DNA from: Sulfurovum sp.
GTDB lineage: Bacteria > Campylobacterota > Campylobacteria > Campylobacterales > Sulfurovaceae
DNA: 64,000 nt
Reading direction: 5' to 3'
Assembly: GCA_021166685.1 (NCBI GenBank)
Contig: JAJPEU010000013.1
Coordinates: 62,001 to 126,000 of the forward strand
Part shown: piece by piece, positions 16,840 to 27,411 of the stretch
Layout: the number at the start of each line of letters is the position of its first letter
Numbering within the stretch: the first letter of the stretch is position 1
Program-made: the position numbers and the translations under genes
Notes under the pieces: model-generated
Told to the model about the DNA's origin: nothing
What the model saw: the letters and a program-made list of their open reading frames with translations, nothing else
Databases searched by the model: none

Positions 16840-17966
16840 AATAACTCCTCGGGTGTTTGTAAAATTTGATTCAGCCTGTCTAAAAATTTGCCTCCGGTAC
16901 GGCCGTCTGTTGCCCGGTGATCTCCTGCAAGCGTTGCCTGCATCACTTTGCGTACACACAGCGTATCCCCTTGCGCCCACGGGGCATCCATGATCCGTCC
17001 AAATCCTACAAGCGCTACCTGCGGCGGGTAAATCACACCATAAACATTTTCGACCCCTAAATCGCCTAAATTGGTAATAGTAATCGTCTGCTGAGTGATC
17101 TCTGTATTACGAAGTTTTCCTGAGCGTGTACGAGTAATCAGATCACCGAGCGCTTGCATCGTTGCATCCAAATCCATCTGCCCGGCCTCCAAAATCGCCG
17201 GGGTAATAAGCCCCTCTTTGCGCAATGCAATAGCGATGCCCGGATTGATCTGCATGCTCATTTGCAATCCGTCATCCTTCCAAAAACCGTTAAGTTCTGG
17301 GACTTCTTTGAGGACATACACCACTGCGCGTATCAAAAGGGCGGTAGGCAGAATGCGATCTTGAATGCTTCTGTTTTTGTTGTATTCTTCAAGCCAATGC
17401 AATGCCGGCGTCATATTGACGGAGGCGCTGAGATAATAATGGGGTATTTCTGCATTGGAGCGGCTCATCGCTTTGGCAATCGCTTGACGCATACCGCTTG
17501 GCTGCGGTATTTTGGCCGTGATTTCAGATTCGATTTGGGCAAGATGTATCGCTTCTTTGTCTGCCCCAAGACTTGCAAGCTCTATACCCAGCTCTTGGGC
17601 TCTTTTTCGTGCAGCGGGCGAGGCTTTGATCCTTTCGGCGGCGAGCATGATTTCATGTTCAGGCTCTTTGAGAATTTCCGAAGGGGATTTTGGCAAATCC
17701 TGAGTAGTTGGTTTTGTATTTACCGCTTCATCTTTGCTGCGAATAAGCGCCAAAGGTGTTCCTACCGTACAGTCAGTTTCCTCTTCTACCAACAGCTTCT
17801 CTATAATGCCGTCCTCAAATACCTCGATCTCAATAACTCCTTTGCTTGTCTCCACTTCAGCAATCACCATTCCTTTGGTCACAGGATCGCCTTCTTTCAC
17901 CTTCCATTCCATCAAAACGGCTGACTTCATATCTGCGCCCAAGCTGGGCATCACAAACGTACTCAT
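16836..17966 (-). CDS. 2-oxoacid dehydrogenase E2 (dihydrolipoamide acyltransferase)
   Basis: 376 residues. One lipoyl domain (1-80) with lipoylated K42 in [11 protein letters not shown], a peripheral-subunit-binding domain (about 113-150, [16 protein letters not shown]), and a catalytic domain ending in D-H350-R-A-T-D354-G, the active-site motif of E2 acyltransferases. Pyruvate, acetoin or branched-chain oxoacid E2 cannot be told apart from motifs; gene order and the acetyl-CoA-type synthetase favour pyruvate. Overlaps E1b upstream and the ACP downstream by four bases each. Confidence 0.92.
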   Translation of the reverse strand: MSTFVMPSLGADMKSAVLMEWKVKEGDPVTKGMVIAEVETSKGVIEIEVFEDGIIEKLLVEEETDCTVGTPLALIRSKDEAVNTKPTTQDLPKSPSEILKEPEHEIMLAAERIKASPAARKRAQELGIELASLGADKEAIHLAQIESEITAKIPQPSGMRQAIAKAMSRSNAEIPHYYLSASVNMTPALHWLEEYNKNRSIQDRILPTALLIRAVVYVLKEVPELNGFWKDDGLQMSMQINPGIAIALRKEGLITPAILEAGQMDLDATMQALGDLITRTRSGKLRNTEITQQTITITNLGDLGVENVYGVIYPPQVALVGFGRIMDAPWAQGDTLCVRKVMQATLAGDHRATDGRTGGKFLDRLNQILQTPEELL

Positions 17967-18946
17967 ATCCCCTCCATAAGTTTTTTCGCCGCAGCAACGA
18001 TCTTTTCAGGCTGCGGCAGTGCTGCCTGCTCAAGATGATGGGCATAAGGGAAAGGTACTTCAGCCGAACAAACCCGCATCATCGGTGCATCAAGCTCATA
18101 AAAGGCCTGCTCATTGATGCGCGCCATGATCTCTGCGGAGATGCTGCCTGATTTCCATCCCTCATCTACGATCAGCACGCGATGCGTTTTGCGAACAGAA
18201 CGGATCATTGTCTCATCATCCAAAGGACGCAAAGAGCGCAGATCGATCACTTCTGCCCCTATTCCTTCTTTTGAGAGTATTTCCGCCGCTTCAAGCGATT
18301 TAAAAAGACTAATGCCGTATGTAAAGATACTGAGGTCTTTTCCTTCCCGATGCACAAGCGCTTTGCCTATCTTGAGAGGTTCGGCTTGCCTTTCTAACGC
18401 CCCTTTGGCATTGTAAAGCAGAGAATTTTCAAAAATCAATACCGGATCAGGATCGGCAAGCGCAAGCCCCACCATATCGTATGCATCCTGTACGGTTGCG
18501 GGCGTGAGCACTTTGAGCCCCGGGATATGGGCATACCATCCCTCTAAAGAATGCGAATGCTGTGCGCCGAGCTGTTTGCCCCCGCCTGTTGCCATACGGA
18601 TCACAAGCGGCACATGAAATTGCCCGCCGGACATATGGAGTATGGTGGCTGCATTGTTCATAATCTGATCAAGCGCTAAAAGACTAAAGTTGACCGTCAT
18701 GATCTCTACGATAGGACGCATGCCGTTTAGCGCAGCGCCGATCCCCGCACCGGTAAAAGCCGACTCGCTAAGCGGGGTATCGATGATGCGTTCGCTTCCA
18801 AACTGCTCCAGCAATCCCATGCTTACGGCAAAACTGCCGCCATAACGCCCCACATCCTCCCCCATCAAAAAGACCCGCTCGTCCTTTTGCATCGCTTCGC
18901 TCATCGCTACCCTGAGCGCTTCGCGGTATGTAATAATTTCGCTCAT
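17963..18946 (-). CDS. 2-oxoacid (pyruvate-type) dehydrogenase E1 beta subunit
   Basis: 327 residues. Transketolase-like pyrimidine-binding domain with EDVGRYGG and ThDP-activating Glu in [23 protein letters not shown], then the C-terminal transketolase domain ([24 protein letters not shown]). Family marks [30 protein letters not shown] fit PdhB/AcoB. Partner E1a is immediately upstream with a four-base overlap, so the complex is of the heterotetrameric E1 type. Confidence 0.92.
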   Translation of the reverse strand: MSEIITYREALRVAMSEAMQKDERVFLMGEDVGRYGGSFAVSMGLLEQFGSERIIDTPLSESAFTGAGIGAALNGMRPIVEIMTVNFSLLALDQIMNNAATILHMSGGQFHVPLVIRMATGGGKQLGAQHSHSLEGWYAHIPGLKVLTPATVQDAYDMVGLALADPDPVLIFENSLLYNAKGALERQAEPLKIGKALVHREGKDLSIFTYGISLFKSLEAAEILSKEGIGAEVIDLRSLRPLDDETMIRSVRKTHRVLIVDEGWKSGSISAEIMARINEQAFYELDAPMMRVCSAEVPFPYAHHLEQAALPQPEKIVAAAKKLMEGI

Positions 18947-19917
18947 TGATCCGCCCCCGAAGAATAAACAAATTTTTCCAAATCCTCAAGAGGTTCCAGC
19001 GTACCTTGCTCGGCATACGCCACCGCTTCGTCTATAATGGCGGCAACCTCCTTTTCGATTTCGTCTTTTTTCGTATTTGTCCAAGAACTCTCGGACTCAA
19101 GTTTGCTTTGCAGCGCCAGAAGCGGATCTTTTTTCTTCCACTCCTCGACTTCGGCTTTGTTTCGGTAAAGTTCTGCATCAAACATCGAATGTCCCCGAAA
19201 ACGATAAGCAAGACACTCCAAAAAAACGGGCCCGCCGACTTCTTTGATCTGCAATACTGCATGTTTTGCCGCTTTTGCAACCTCTAACACATCCATGCCG
19301 TCAACTTGGCTGGCCGTTATCCGGTAAGACAGAGCTTTTTGGGCAAGGTTCGGTTCTGACTGGGACAATTCCAGCGCCGTTCCCATTCCATAACGGTTAT
19401 TTTCGCAAACAAAGAGAATCGGCAGCTGCCACAATGCCGCCAAATTGAGCGATTCATGAAACTCTCCTTCCGCAACGGCACCGTCACCGAAAAAACAAAC
19501 TGTAACACGGCCGCGCTTCATCATCTTGTCCGCAAGCGCCATGCCTACTGCCAACGGCAAGCCCGCTGCGACAATAGCGCTTCCCCCGTAAAAACGTGTT
19601 GCCGCATCAAAAAGATGCATCGAGCCGCCCCGACCAAGACAGCACCCCTCGGCTTTGCCAAACATTTCAGCCATAATTGTTTTAGGCAAAATGCCACGCG
19701 CTATCGCATGGCCATGCTCACGATAGGTAGCCAGAATGTTATCCTCGGGGCCCACTGCATCCATCACGCCGACTGCGATAGCCTCTTCGCCGATATACAG
19801 ATGCAAAAACCCTCTGATTTTTTCATGGCTGTACATTTCAACGCATTTTTCTTCAAACCGCCGTATCAGAAGCATTTGGCGATAGTAGTGTTCTAAAAGC
19901 TCATACTCTATTTCCAT
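18943..19917 (-). CDS. 2-oxoacid (pyruvate-type) dehydrogenase E1 alpha subunit
   Basis: 324 residues. ThDP/Mg2+ motif [20 protein letters not shown]...CENN, the substrate loop [11 protein letters not shown] and the regulatory loop RFRGHSMFD are intact. I prefer ATG at 19917 ([15 protein letters not shown]); GGAG lies 7 bases before it, while the ATG two codons earlier abuts the ribosome site. Sequence type is that of PdhA and acetoin dehydrogenase AcoA. Most Campylobacterota oxidise pyruvate with a ferredoxin oxidoreductase, so this gene set looks accessory. Follows the acyl-CoA synthetase by 19 bases. Confidence 0.9.
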   Translation of the reverse strand: MEIEYELLEHYYRQMLLIRRFEEKCVEMYSHEKIRGFLHLYIGEEAIAVGVMDAVGPEDNILATYREHGHAIARGILPKTIMAEMFGKAEGCCLGRGGSMHLFDAATRFYGGSAIVAAGLPLAVGMALADKMMKRGRVTVCFFGDGAVAEGEFHESLNLAALWQLPILFVCENNRYGMGTALELSQSEPNLAQKALSYRITASQVDGMDVLEVAKAAKHAVLQIKEVGGPVFLECLAYRFRGHSMFDAELYRNKAEVEEWKKKDPLLALQSKLESESSWTNTKKDEIEKEVAAIIDEAVAYAEQGTLEPLEDLEKFVYSSGADQ

Positions 19918-19936
19918 TGCCATCTCCTTTTTGCTT

Positions 19937-21688
19937 TTATGCTTCCAAAGTAGAAATATCGCCTTCGGGAAGGCCCATTTCTCGCGCTTTCAAAAGACGG
20001 CGCATGATCTTTCCGCTTCGTGTTTTTGGAAGATTTATTTCAAATTCGATCTCTTTGGGAGCAATCGCTACGCCAAGCTTTTTGCGCCCAAAACCTATCA
20101 GTTCTCGTCGGAGCTCTTCGCTGGGCTCATATCCTTCTTTTAGGGATACAAATGCCTTTACTACTTGTCCAGCAACAGGATCAGATTTCCCGATAACGCC
20201 TGCTTCAGCGACTGAAGGATGCTCCATTAATACACTTTCAACCTCAAAAGGCCCCACCATATGTCCGGAGGTTTTAATAATATCATCAGCACGCCCCACA
20301 AACCAAAAATAACCTTCTTTGTCTTTATAAGCCAAATCTCCTGTCAGGTACCATCCCCCGACAAAACATTTTGCATAACGCTCTTCATCATGCAAATAAG
20401 TCCGAAACATTGAAGGCCAACCGGGCTTAAGCGCCAACTCCCCCTCTTTGCACAGCTCAGTAATTTCGTTTACGCTTCCATCATCATTTTTATGCACAAC
20501 CGCCGCCTCTATCCCAGGGAGAGGCCGGCCCATAGAGCCTGGGAAAATAGGTTGGGAAATTAAATTGGCAATCATAATCCCTCCTGTTTCCGTCTGCCAC
20601 CAATTGTCATGAATGGGCAGTTTCAATTTTTCCATCCCCCAGACAACAGCTTCGGGATTGAGAGGCTCTCCGACACTCTGTATAAGCCGCAACTTCGAAA
20701 GATCATATTCTTTTAACGGATCAAAATCCAGACGCATCAGACGCCGTATCGCCGTAGGGGCCGTATACCAAATGCTCACTTTTTCGTTTTGCAAAATTCT
20801 ATACCACCGCTGTGCATCAAATTCTGCTTCATCCACAACATTTGTAATCCCATGGAGCCAAGGAGCAATGATCCCATAAGAGGTTCCTGTCACCCAACCG
20901 GGATCTGCAGTGCACCAAAAAATATCATCAGGATGAAAATCCAAGACATATTTGCCGCTCATCCAATGCATATAAATTGCTTTATGCACATGCACCACGC
21001 CTTTGGGCATCCCGGTAGTACCGCTTGTAAAATGAAGGATGGACATATCCTCTGGACCTGTGGGGGGAATCTCAAAAACATCCGAAGATTTTTCCATCAA
21101 GCACGCCAAAGAGCGCACTTTGTCGCTCTCATCTTCTTGCGCATCAATAAGAAGCACTGCCTCCAATTGGGGCAGCCGATCAAGCAAAGGACGCACTTTC
21201 TTTTCAAAAAGAGACTTTGTCGTCAAAAGCGCCTTGGCATCTCCCCTCACCATCCGCTGCAATATAGGCTCTGGGCCAAACTGTGAAAAAAGTGGGCACA
21301 AAACACTGCGATTTTTAAAAATTCCCATCACAGCAATGTAAAGTTCAGGAAGGCGGGTTGACAGTGTAAAGACACGATCCCCTTTAGAAAGGCCGAGCGA
21401 ATGGAGCACATTGGCAAACCTGGCGCTCTCTTTTTTCATCTGCTCAAACGTAAACTCTCGCCTTTGGCCATCCTCTCCCAGCCATACCAGAGCAGTTTTT
21501 TGAGCCAATGGACCGTTGGCATGCCTATCTATCGCTTCATGCGCAATATTTAAACCTCCTGATGGCAATCCTTCGAACTGCGATGCCACCTCTTTCCACT
21601 GAAACTCTTTATAGGTTTTTTCATAATCTATTAAATGCGGACAAACTTTCAGATCTTCTAACCGCTTTTCAATCCACTGCTTTTTCAT
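19937..21688 (-). CDS. acsA: AMP-forming acyl-CoA (acetyl-CoA-type) synthetase
   Basis: 583 residues. P-loop-like [16 protein letters not shown], adenylate-binding WWQTETGG, hinge [23 protein letters not shown] and catalytic Lys in [14 protein letters not shown] place it with AcsA-type synthetases; the length matches the short Bacillus AcsA form better than 650-residue Acs. First gene of the operon that continues with the dehydrogenase complex, so acetate activation and pyruvate oxidation would feed one acetyl-CoA pool. Propionate or another short acid is possible. Confidence 0.88.
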   Translation of the reverse strand: MKKQWIEKRLEDLKVCPHLIDYEKTYKEFQWKEVASQFEGLPSGGLNIAHEAIDRHANGPLAQKTALVWLGEDGQRREFTFEQMKKESARFANVLHSLGLSKGDRVFTLSTRLPELYIAVMGIFKNRSVLCPLFSQFGPEPILQRMVRGDAKALLTTKSLFEKKVRPLLDRLPQLEAVLLIDAQEDESDKVRSLACLMEKSSDVFEIPPTGPEDMSILHFTSGTTGMPKGVVHVHKAIYMHWMSGKYVLDFHPDDIFWCTADPGWVTGTSYGIIAPWLHGITNVVDEAEFDAQRWYRILQNEKVSIWYTAPTAIRRLMRLDFDPLKEYDLSKLRLIQSVGEPLNPEAVVWGMEKLKLPIHDNWWQTETGGIMIANLISQPIFPGSMGRPLPGIEAAVVHKNDDGSVNEITELCKEGELALKPGWPSMFRTYLHDEERYAKCFVGGWYLTGDLAYKDKEGYFWFVGRADDIIKTSGHMVGPFEVESVLMEHPSVAEAGVIGKSDPVAGQVVKAFVSLKEGYEPSEELRRELIGFGRKKLGVAIAPKEIEFEINLPKTRSGKIMRRLLKAREMGLPEGDISTLEA

Positions 21689-21789
21689 TCTATATCCTTC
21701 GATATATTGTTTTCTTCTCTTACTCTTTCAATCACTGCCTTTTTGCAACTCAAACGACCATTTTTTCTAACTTTTACGGCAATCAATAA

Positions 21790-21798
21790 ATTGTACCA
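21790..21798 (-). promoter_or_regulatory. Extended -10 promoter of acyl-CoA synthetase/dehydrogenase operon
   Basis: On the minus strand TGGTACAAT (TGn plus TACAAT) lies about 100 bases before the ATG at 21688. It is the only promoter-like element I see before the eight-gene operon. Confidence 0.45.
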
Positions 21799-21817
21799 AA
21801 AATTTATGCTGCAAGCA

Positions 21818-23728
21818 TTAATCATCCGTCTGCTTTAAAAAAACAACACCAAGAGCAGGGAGCGTTACAAGCAGCCTATGTTTTCTCCCATGCTGTTCTT
21901 TTGCAATCGTTTTTAACGGTTTTGTATTGGTTGCAGCCCATCCCTCAAACTCTTTTGATTGGGAGTTGAAAATTTCTTTATATGTGCCTTTTTTCGAAAC
22001 GCCAATGGGATAATTCTCCCTTTGGCAATCTGAAAAATTGCAGATAACAACAATGGACTCATTCCTATCGCTTTTTCGAATAAAAGCGATAATATTGGAT
22101 TCATAATCCCTCTCGTCTATCCACTCAAATCCGTTGGCATCGTTGTCGAACCTATACAGCGACGGCTCTTCTTTATAGAGTCGGTTAAGCTCTTTGAGAA
22201 GCTTTTGCATGCCGCTGTGCATAGGAAAATCCAAAACTTCCCAATCAAGGCTTTTTTGGTAGTTCCATTCGCTAAACTGGGCGATTTCTCCGCCCATAAA
22301 GAGGAGTTTTTTTCCCGGATGTGCAAACATAAACCCATACAAGGCTCTTAAGTTGGCAAACTTTTGGTTGTAGTCTCCCGCCATTTTGTTGATAAGCGAA
22401 CCTTTCATATGCACCACTTCATCATGACTAAGCGGTAGAATGTAATTTTCGTTGTACATATAGACAAAGCTAAATGTCAGTTCATGGTGGTGGTGTTTGC
22501 GCACAACGGGGTCATTTTTCATGTATTTTAGCGTGTCATGCATCCACCCCATGTTCCATTTGTAGCCAAATCCAAGACCTCCGGCATCGACTGGTGCGCT
22601 TACCATCGGGTACGCCGTTGCCTCTTCTGCAAACATCATAATATCTTCATGTGCGGCGTAAACAGAGCTGTTTAAATCCTGCAAAAATTGGATTGCGCCT
22701 AAGTTTTCATTGCCGCCAAATTTGTTTGGTATCCACTCGCCCTCTTCTCTTGCATAGTTGAGATAGAGCATCGATGAGACGGCGTCAACTCGGATACCGT
22801 CTATGTGGTACATCTCCAGCCAAAACATCGCCGAGCTGATAAGAAATGAACGCACTTCTTCTCTCTCATAGTTAAAGATGGCACTGCCCCACTGCGGATG
22901 ATATCCCAGCCGTGGGTCTTTGTGTTCATAGAGGCAAGTGCCGTCAAAATTCATAAGCCCATGCCCGTCCATCACAAAGTGAGAAGGTACCCAGTCCAAA
23001 ATAACCCCGATATCTGCTTGATGCATGATGTTTACAAACTCCATAAACTCACTCGGAGTGCCATATCGTGAAGTCGGAGCAAAATAGCCGCTTACCTGAT
23101 ATCCCCATGAGCCCTCAAAAGGGTACTCTGTGATGGGAAGCAGCTCCACATGGGTGAAATTCATCTCAGCTAAATATTTCGAAAGTTCACGTGCGGCTTC
23201 TGCATATGTTAAAAATGTACCATCTTTTGCCCTTTTCCAAGAACCTAAATGAACTTCATAAACAGAAATCGGCGCATGACGGGAGTTTGCATTTTTACGC
23301 TTATGCATCCACTCTTTATCATTCCATTCATATCCAGTTAAAGAGTAAATCTTTGAAGCAGATGCGGGTGCAACTTCGGCATAAAATGCAAAAGGATCGG
23401 CTTTATCTGGGTTTGCGTTAGACTCTTGTGTGTGGATATGATATTTGTAGGTACTCATCATCTCCACGCCTTCGACAAAACCCTCCCAAATACCCGAATC
23501 ATCCTCTCTTTTTTGAAGCTGGTGCGAATGGGTGCTGTAGTTGTTAAAATCCCCACGCACACTTACACCCTCGGCATTTGGAGCCCAAAGAGCAAAATAG
23601 ACACCGCCCTTGCCCTCTCTGTGCATCAAGTGTGCGCCAAAATGGTTGTAAAGTTTCGCATGTTTGCCCTCTCTAAAGAGGTAAACATCGTACTCGCTAA
23701 ACCTGCTTACATCGTAAAAAACGCTCAT
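21818..23728 (-). CDS. glgB: 1,4-alpha-glucan branching enzyme (GH13)
   Basis: 636 residues. N-terminal CBM48-like domain (GVYFALWAPNAEGVSVRGDFNNY), GH13 barrel with YEVHLGSW, DWVPSHF, DGIRVDAVSSMLYLNY (catalytic Asp), FAEEATAYP (acid/base Glu) and LPLSHDEVVH (third Asp). Introduces alpha-1,6 branches in glycogen. Last gene of the glucan operon; its start overlaps the glycogen synthase stop by four bases. Confidence 0.95.
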   Translation of the reverse strand: MSVFYDVSRFSEYDVYLFREGKHAKLYNHFGAHLMHREGKGGVYFALWAPNAEGVSVRGDFNNYSTHSHQLQKREDDSGIWEGFVEGVEMMSTYKYHIHTQESNANPDKADPFAFYAEVAPASASKIYSLTGYEWNDKEWMHKRKNANSRHAPISVYEVHLGSWKRAKDGTFLTYAEAARELSKYLAEMNFTHVELLPITEYPFEGSWGYQVSGYFAPTSRYGTPSEFMEFVNIMHQADIGVILDWVPSHFVMDGHGLMNFDGTCLYEHKDPRLGYHPQWGSAIFNYEREEVRSFLISSAMFWLEMYHIDGIRVDAVSSMLYLNYAREEGEWIPNKFGGNENLGAIQFLQDLNSSVYAAHEDIMMFAEEATAYPMVSAPVDAGGLGFGYKWNMGWMHDTLKYMKNDPVVRKHHHHELTFSFVYMYNENYILPLSHDEVVHMKGSLINKMAGDYNQKFANLRALYGFMFAHPGKKLLFMGGEIAQFSEWNYQKSLDWEVLDFPMHSGMQKLLKELNRLYKEEPSLYRFDNDANGFEWIDERDYESNIIAFIRKSDRNESIVVICNFSDCQRENYPIGVSKKGTYKEIFNSQSKEFEGWAATNTKPLKTIAKEQHGRKHRLLVTLPALGVVFLKQTDD

Positions 23729-25191
23729 TTTTGCAACCTCTCAAGCGCATATCTATAAACCCCGTCATACTCTTTTGCCGCATCACCCCATCCAAAATGC
23801 TGCTGCATCGCCCTTTTTTGCATCGCCACAAACGCCTCTTTGTTGTTCGTGTAGGTATCTAACGCCCACATGATGGTGTTGTAGAGTGCGTGCGGTGCGG
23901 CATCTTCAAACTTAAAGCCCACGCCGCTGTTTGTGAGGGCATCAAAGTTTTCTATGGTATCATCAAGTCCGCCTGTTTTGCGTACGATGGGAAGTGTTCC
24001 GTAGCTTAGGGAGTAGATTTGGTTTAGTCCGCACGGCTCAAAGAGTGAGGGCATCAAAAAGAGATCAGCCCCAGCTTCTATCTTATGTGCTAAGTCGTCG
24101 CTGTAGCCTACATGAATGGCAAATTTGGAGTTGTAACGATGTGCGATATGGCTAAAATAGCCCTCCGCCCACTTCTCGCCTGCTCCCAGCATCACTATCT
24201 GCACATCATGACCCAGCACCCACTCGATGATCTCGGCAATGAGCTCTATGCCTTTTTGTTTGGCAAATCGCCCCACAAAACCTATAAGCGGCACATCTTC
24301 TCTCTGCTCTAAGTTAAAATGTCTTTGAAGATCATTTTTGCAAATAAGTTTTCCCTCCAGCGTATCTGCGCTAAAGTTTGCGGCGATTCTTTTGTCATAT
24401 TTTGGACTCCACTCCATGTAATCGACACCGTTTACTATCCCAAAGAGTTTATGTGCATGTGCGTTTATGTGCTGCTGCAAGCCAAAGCCAAATTCTGGCG
24501 TTTGAATCTCCCACGCATAGCGTTTTGAGACCGTTGTCACCGCATCGGCGTAGGCGATGCCCCCTTTTAGGAGGTTCACAAAGTCCATACTCTCAAACGC
24601 TTCAGGCGAAAATGCCTCCCATCCGCACTCCAAAAGCTCCATCACGCTCTTGTGAAAAACACCTTGATGCTCTAGGTTGTGAAGTGTCAAAACTGTTGCG
24701 GCATCTCCAAAATCATGCACAAACCGTCTCTTTGCCAAAAGCGGCACTGCGACGGTGTGCCAGTCGTTTGCGTGGATGATATCGGGATGAAAATCTATCA
24801 TTTTGGCGAGTGAAAAAACCGCTTTGCTAAAGAAGATAAAACGCACGGCGTTGTCATCGTACGCCCTGCCCCCATGGTCATAAAGCCCGCTTCTTCCAAA
24901 AAACAGCTCATAATCGATAAAATAGATAGGCACGCTGCTCTTTGGAAGCGTTGTACGGTAAACCCCTGCCCAAAACTCGCCCATTACACCCATCGGCACG
25001 CCCAAAACTCCCTCAACATGGGTAAGTTTGGATCTATCGATAGCGTAATATCTAGGCATAACCACCACTACATTGTGTCCCATTTCGCCAAGTGCTTTTG
25101 GAAGCGAGAGTGCAACATCCGCCAAGCCGCCTGTTTTTGCAAAAGAGGCAACCTCGGAGGCTACAAATAAAATATTTAACGCTTTATCCAT
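23725..25191 (-). CDS. glgA: Glycogen synthase, copy 1 (GT5)
   Basis: 488 residues, usual length. N-terminal nucleotide-sugar loop KTGGLADVALSLPKALGEMGH, IHANDWHT, and C-terminal GFVGRFAKQKGIELI and MPSLFEPCGLNQIYSLSYGTLPIV are all GT5 signatures with the retaining Glu present. Its start overlaps the ROK kinase stop by eight bases. A second, shorter GlgA lies two genes upstream; the two differ clearly in sequence, so this is not a recent duplication. Confidence 0.93.
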   Translation of the reverse strand: MDKALNILFVASEVASFAKTGGLADVALSLPKALGEMGHNVVVVMPRYYAIDRSKLTHVEGVLGVPMGVMGEFWAGVYRTTLPKSSVPIYFIDYELFFGRSGLYDHGGRAYDDNAVRFIFFSKAVFSLAKMIDFHPDIIHANDWHTVAVPLLAKRRFVHDFGDAATVLTLHNLEHQGVFHKSVMELLECGWEAFSPEAFESMDFVNLLKGGIAYADAVTTVSKRYAWEIQTPEFGFGLQQHINAHAHKLFGIVNGVDYMEWSPKYDKRIAANFSADTLEGKLICKNDLQRHFNLEQREDVPLIGFVGRFAKQKGIELIAEIIEWVLGHDVQIVMLGAGEKWAEGYFSHIAHRYNSKFAIHVGYSDDLAHKIEAGADLFLMPSLFEPCGLNQIYSLSYGTLPIVRKTGGLDDTIENFDALTNSGVGFKFEDAAPHALYNTIMWALDTYTNNKEAFVAMQKRAMQQHFGWGDAAKEYDGVYRYALERLQK

Positions 25192-26017
25192 GATAATCCT
25201 TTAGAAGAAGTGCGCCCGCAAGAGAAGCATTTGTAAGTCTGCTTTTGCAGATTGTTACGCCATCAAGACTGTTTGAAAGAGCATAATCTTTAATATTTTT
25301 TATAATAAACTTTTCCAGATAGGGATTGGCTTCTATAATTCCGCCTCCCAACACCAAAACTTGCGGATTAAAAAGAGTGAGCGTTGTTCCTGAGGCAACC
25401 AAGAGTGCCTCTTCAAACATTGTTGCAATTTCATTTTCTCCTGCATCTCTAAGCTCTTCTAAAGTAGTGCCGCACGACCTCCCTTTATGTTTTACCTGTT
25501 TTGCAATGCCGGAGCCTGAAGCATAAAGCTCCAAGCAGTTATCTCGTCCGCATCCGCATCGCAGGGAAGTTTTTTTATAGGGAATATGCCCTATTTCGGT
25601 TGCGACATTTTTAAAGCCCTTGATCACTCTTCCGCTCTCCATTGCTCCAAGCCCAAGTCCGGTTCCCACATAGAGCGCGCAGATATTTTGCACTTCCAAC
25701 GCTTTTGCTTCAGCCAAGACGGCGCAATCGAGATCATTTTCTATTTTAAGTCTCACGCCATATTTTGATTCTACTTTTTCTTTTATATGATGCTCATCAA
25801 TCAGGATATTGGGTGCTGAAATGATTCTGCCGTCCTCTACTTGCCCCGCAAAAGAGATACCGATGGTTTTTATCTGTCTATATTGGCACAATAGTGTCTC
25901 TATCCACGCATAAAGTCCAATACTCCTGCTCTTTGCCTCTACGGCGGCAATGAAATTGTCACTATGCCAAATTTGCGCTCTCAAATTTGTTCCGCCTGCA
26001 TCTATTACGAGATTCAC
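25184..26017 (-). CDS. ROK-family sugar kinase (glucokinase-like)
   Basis: 277 residues. ATP-binding DAGGTNLRAQ at the N-terminus, catalytic loop IENDLDCAVLAEA, GTGLGLGA, and the ROK zinc motif CGCGRDNCLE preceded by GHIPY (His ligand). Probably phosphorylates free glucose released by glucan breakdown. Sandwiched between two glycogen synthase genes, with overlaps on both sides. Start ATG at 26017. Confidence 0.88.
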   Translation of the reverse strand: MNLVIDAGGTNLRAQIWHSDNFIAAVEAKSRSIGLYAWIETLLCQYRQIKTIGISFAGQVEDGRIISAPNILIDEHHIKEKVESKYGVRLKIENDLDCAVLAEAKALEVQNICALYVGTGLGLGAMESGRVIKGFKNVATEIGHIPYKKTSLRCGCGRDNCLELYASGSGIAKQVKHKGRSCGTTLEELRDAGENEIATMFEEALLVASGTTLTLFNPQVLVLGGGIIEANPYLEKFIIKNIKDYALSNSLDGVTICKSRLTNASLAGALLLKDYHG

Positions 26018-27411
26018 AAGAGAACCTTTCTGTAAAGTTCATCGTAGGCAACGGCGCTCTTGCTGAAGGAAAAATCGCATTTCATATTGAAAGTGATAAA
26101 TTCATTAAATCTCTTCTCGTCTTTTTTAAGTTTTAAGGCTCTTTTTATAGCCAAAAGAAATGCTTTTTTGGTCGGCTGGGAAAAAACGATACCTCTTGCA
26201 CATTTCATCTTTTTCTCATGTACACTGTCTTTTAGACCGCCAACCCCATGCACGATAGGGATTGTCCCGTATCTTGCGGCTATCATCTGGTTTAATCCGC
26301 ATGGCTCAAAAAGGGACGGCATCAGCAAAAAGTCACCCGCTGCATAGATGCGGTGGGAGAGTGCCTCCTCATATCCGGAAAGAAACTTAAAATTTTTATA
26401 TTTTTTTGCATAAGTACTCAAGATTTTTTTGTAGCTCTTCTCGCCGTTTGCAAGAAGTATGAAGTTTATATCTTGCGCCAAAAAAGTATCAAGTGACTCC
26501 ATAAGGACATCAAACCCTTTTTGGTGCACTAGCCGACTGATCATGATAAAAAGCGGCCTCTTGTCATCTCTTAACCCAATCGCTTTTTGAAACGCTTTTC
26601 TGTTCTCATGCTTTTTTTGGAGTGTTTCGCAGCTATATGGGAGATAGAGAGCCGTATCGTTTTGCGGATCAAAAACACTCTCGTCTATGCCGTTTAAAAT
26701 ACCGACAAGCTTCTCTTTATAGGCTTCCAAAAGCCCCTCTAGCCCACAGCCGAACTTTTGGGTTAATATTTCTTTGGCGTACGTAGGGCTTACCGTACTT
26801 AAAGCATCGCTGTAGATAATCCCCGCTTTTAAAAAGTTCACTTTCCCATAAAATTCTAAAGCATCCATATGAAAATAACTTTCTTCTAGCCCGATTCTGG
26901 CAAGCGAACTTTTGCCAAAAACCCCCTGATAGGCTAGATTATGAATGGTAAAGAGTGTTTTTATATTCAATTTTGCTCTTTTTACAAAAAGCGGCACAAG
27001 CGCACTGTGCCAATCATTGGCGTGAATAATTTCTGCATGAATGATCTGCGCAAGTTCTACCACGGAAGCACTAAAAAGTGCAAAACGGATATCGTTGCTT
27101 GCATACTCCGCATTTCCGTCGCCGTACATCTGCTCTGTCGTACTTAGCAGCGGTGCATCGACAAAGTATGTTTTGATACCCTCATTGAGCGTCTCATAGA
27201 TAGCTATCTGATAAAAAACACCGCCCAGCTTAACGTTAAAGTTAATATTTGATTTTCGAAAAAGTTTTTTACTCATAAAACCGTAAAACGGCATAACACT
27301 GCAAATATCGACATATTTATCCAATTCCTTGACAAGGGAATGTGCCACATCTGCAAGTCCCCCGCTCTTTGCATAAGGGAAAATCTCGCTTGCGCAAAAA
27401 AGAACTCTCAT
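26014..27411 (-). CDS. glgA: Glycogen synthase, copy 2 (GT5)
   Basis: 465 residues. KSGGLADVAHSLVKELD, HANDWHSALVPLF, ISRLVHQKGFDVL and MPSLFEPCGLNQMIAARYGTIPIV give the complete GT5 set. The protein is Lys-rich and about 20 residues shorter than copy 1. Overlaps galT upstream and the ROK kinase downstream by four bases. Having two GlgA in one operon suggests different glucan primers or donors (ADP- versus UDP-glucose), which is inference. Confidence 0.92.
   Translation of the reverse strand: MRVLFCASEIFPYAKSGGLADVAHSLVKELDKYVDICSVMPFYGFMSKKLFRKSNINFNVKLGGVFYQIAIYETLNEGIKTYFVDAPLLSTTEQMYGDGNAEYASNDIRFALFSASVVELAQIIHAEIIHANDWHSALVPLFVKRAKLNIKTLFTIHNLAYQGVFGKSSLARIGLEESYFHMDALEFYGKVNFLKAGIIYSDALSTVSPTYAKEILTQKFGCGLEGLLEAYKEKLVGILNGIDESVFDPQNDTALYLPYSCETLQKKHENRKAFQKAIGLRDDKRPLFIMISRLVHQKGFDVLMESLDTFLAQDINFILLANGEKSYKKILSTYAKKYKNFKFLSGYEEALSHRIYAAGDFLLMPSLFEPCGLNQMIAARYGTIPIVHGVGGLKDSVHEKKMKCARGIVFSQPTKKAFLLAIKRALKLKKDEKRFNEFITFNMKCDFSFSKSAVAYDELYRKVLL

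Noticed and set aside
17154-17924. 256-codon open frame on the plus strand opposite E2
   Set aside because: It is the shadow of a well-supported minus-strand E2 gene, has no ribosome site, and its translation shows no family.
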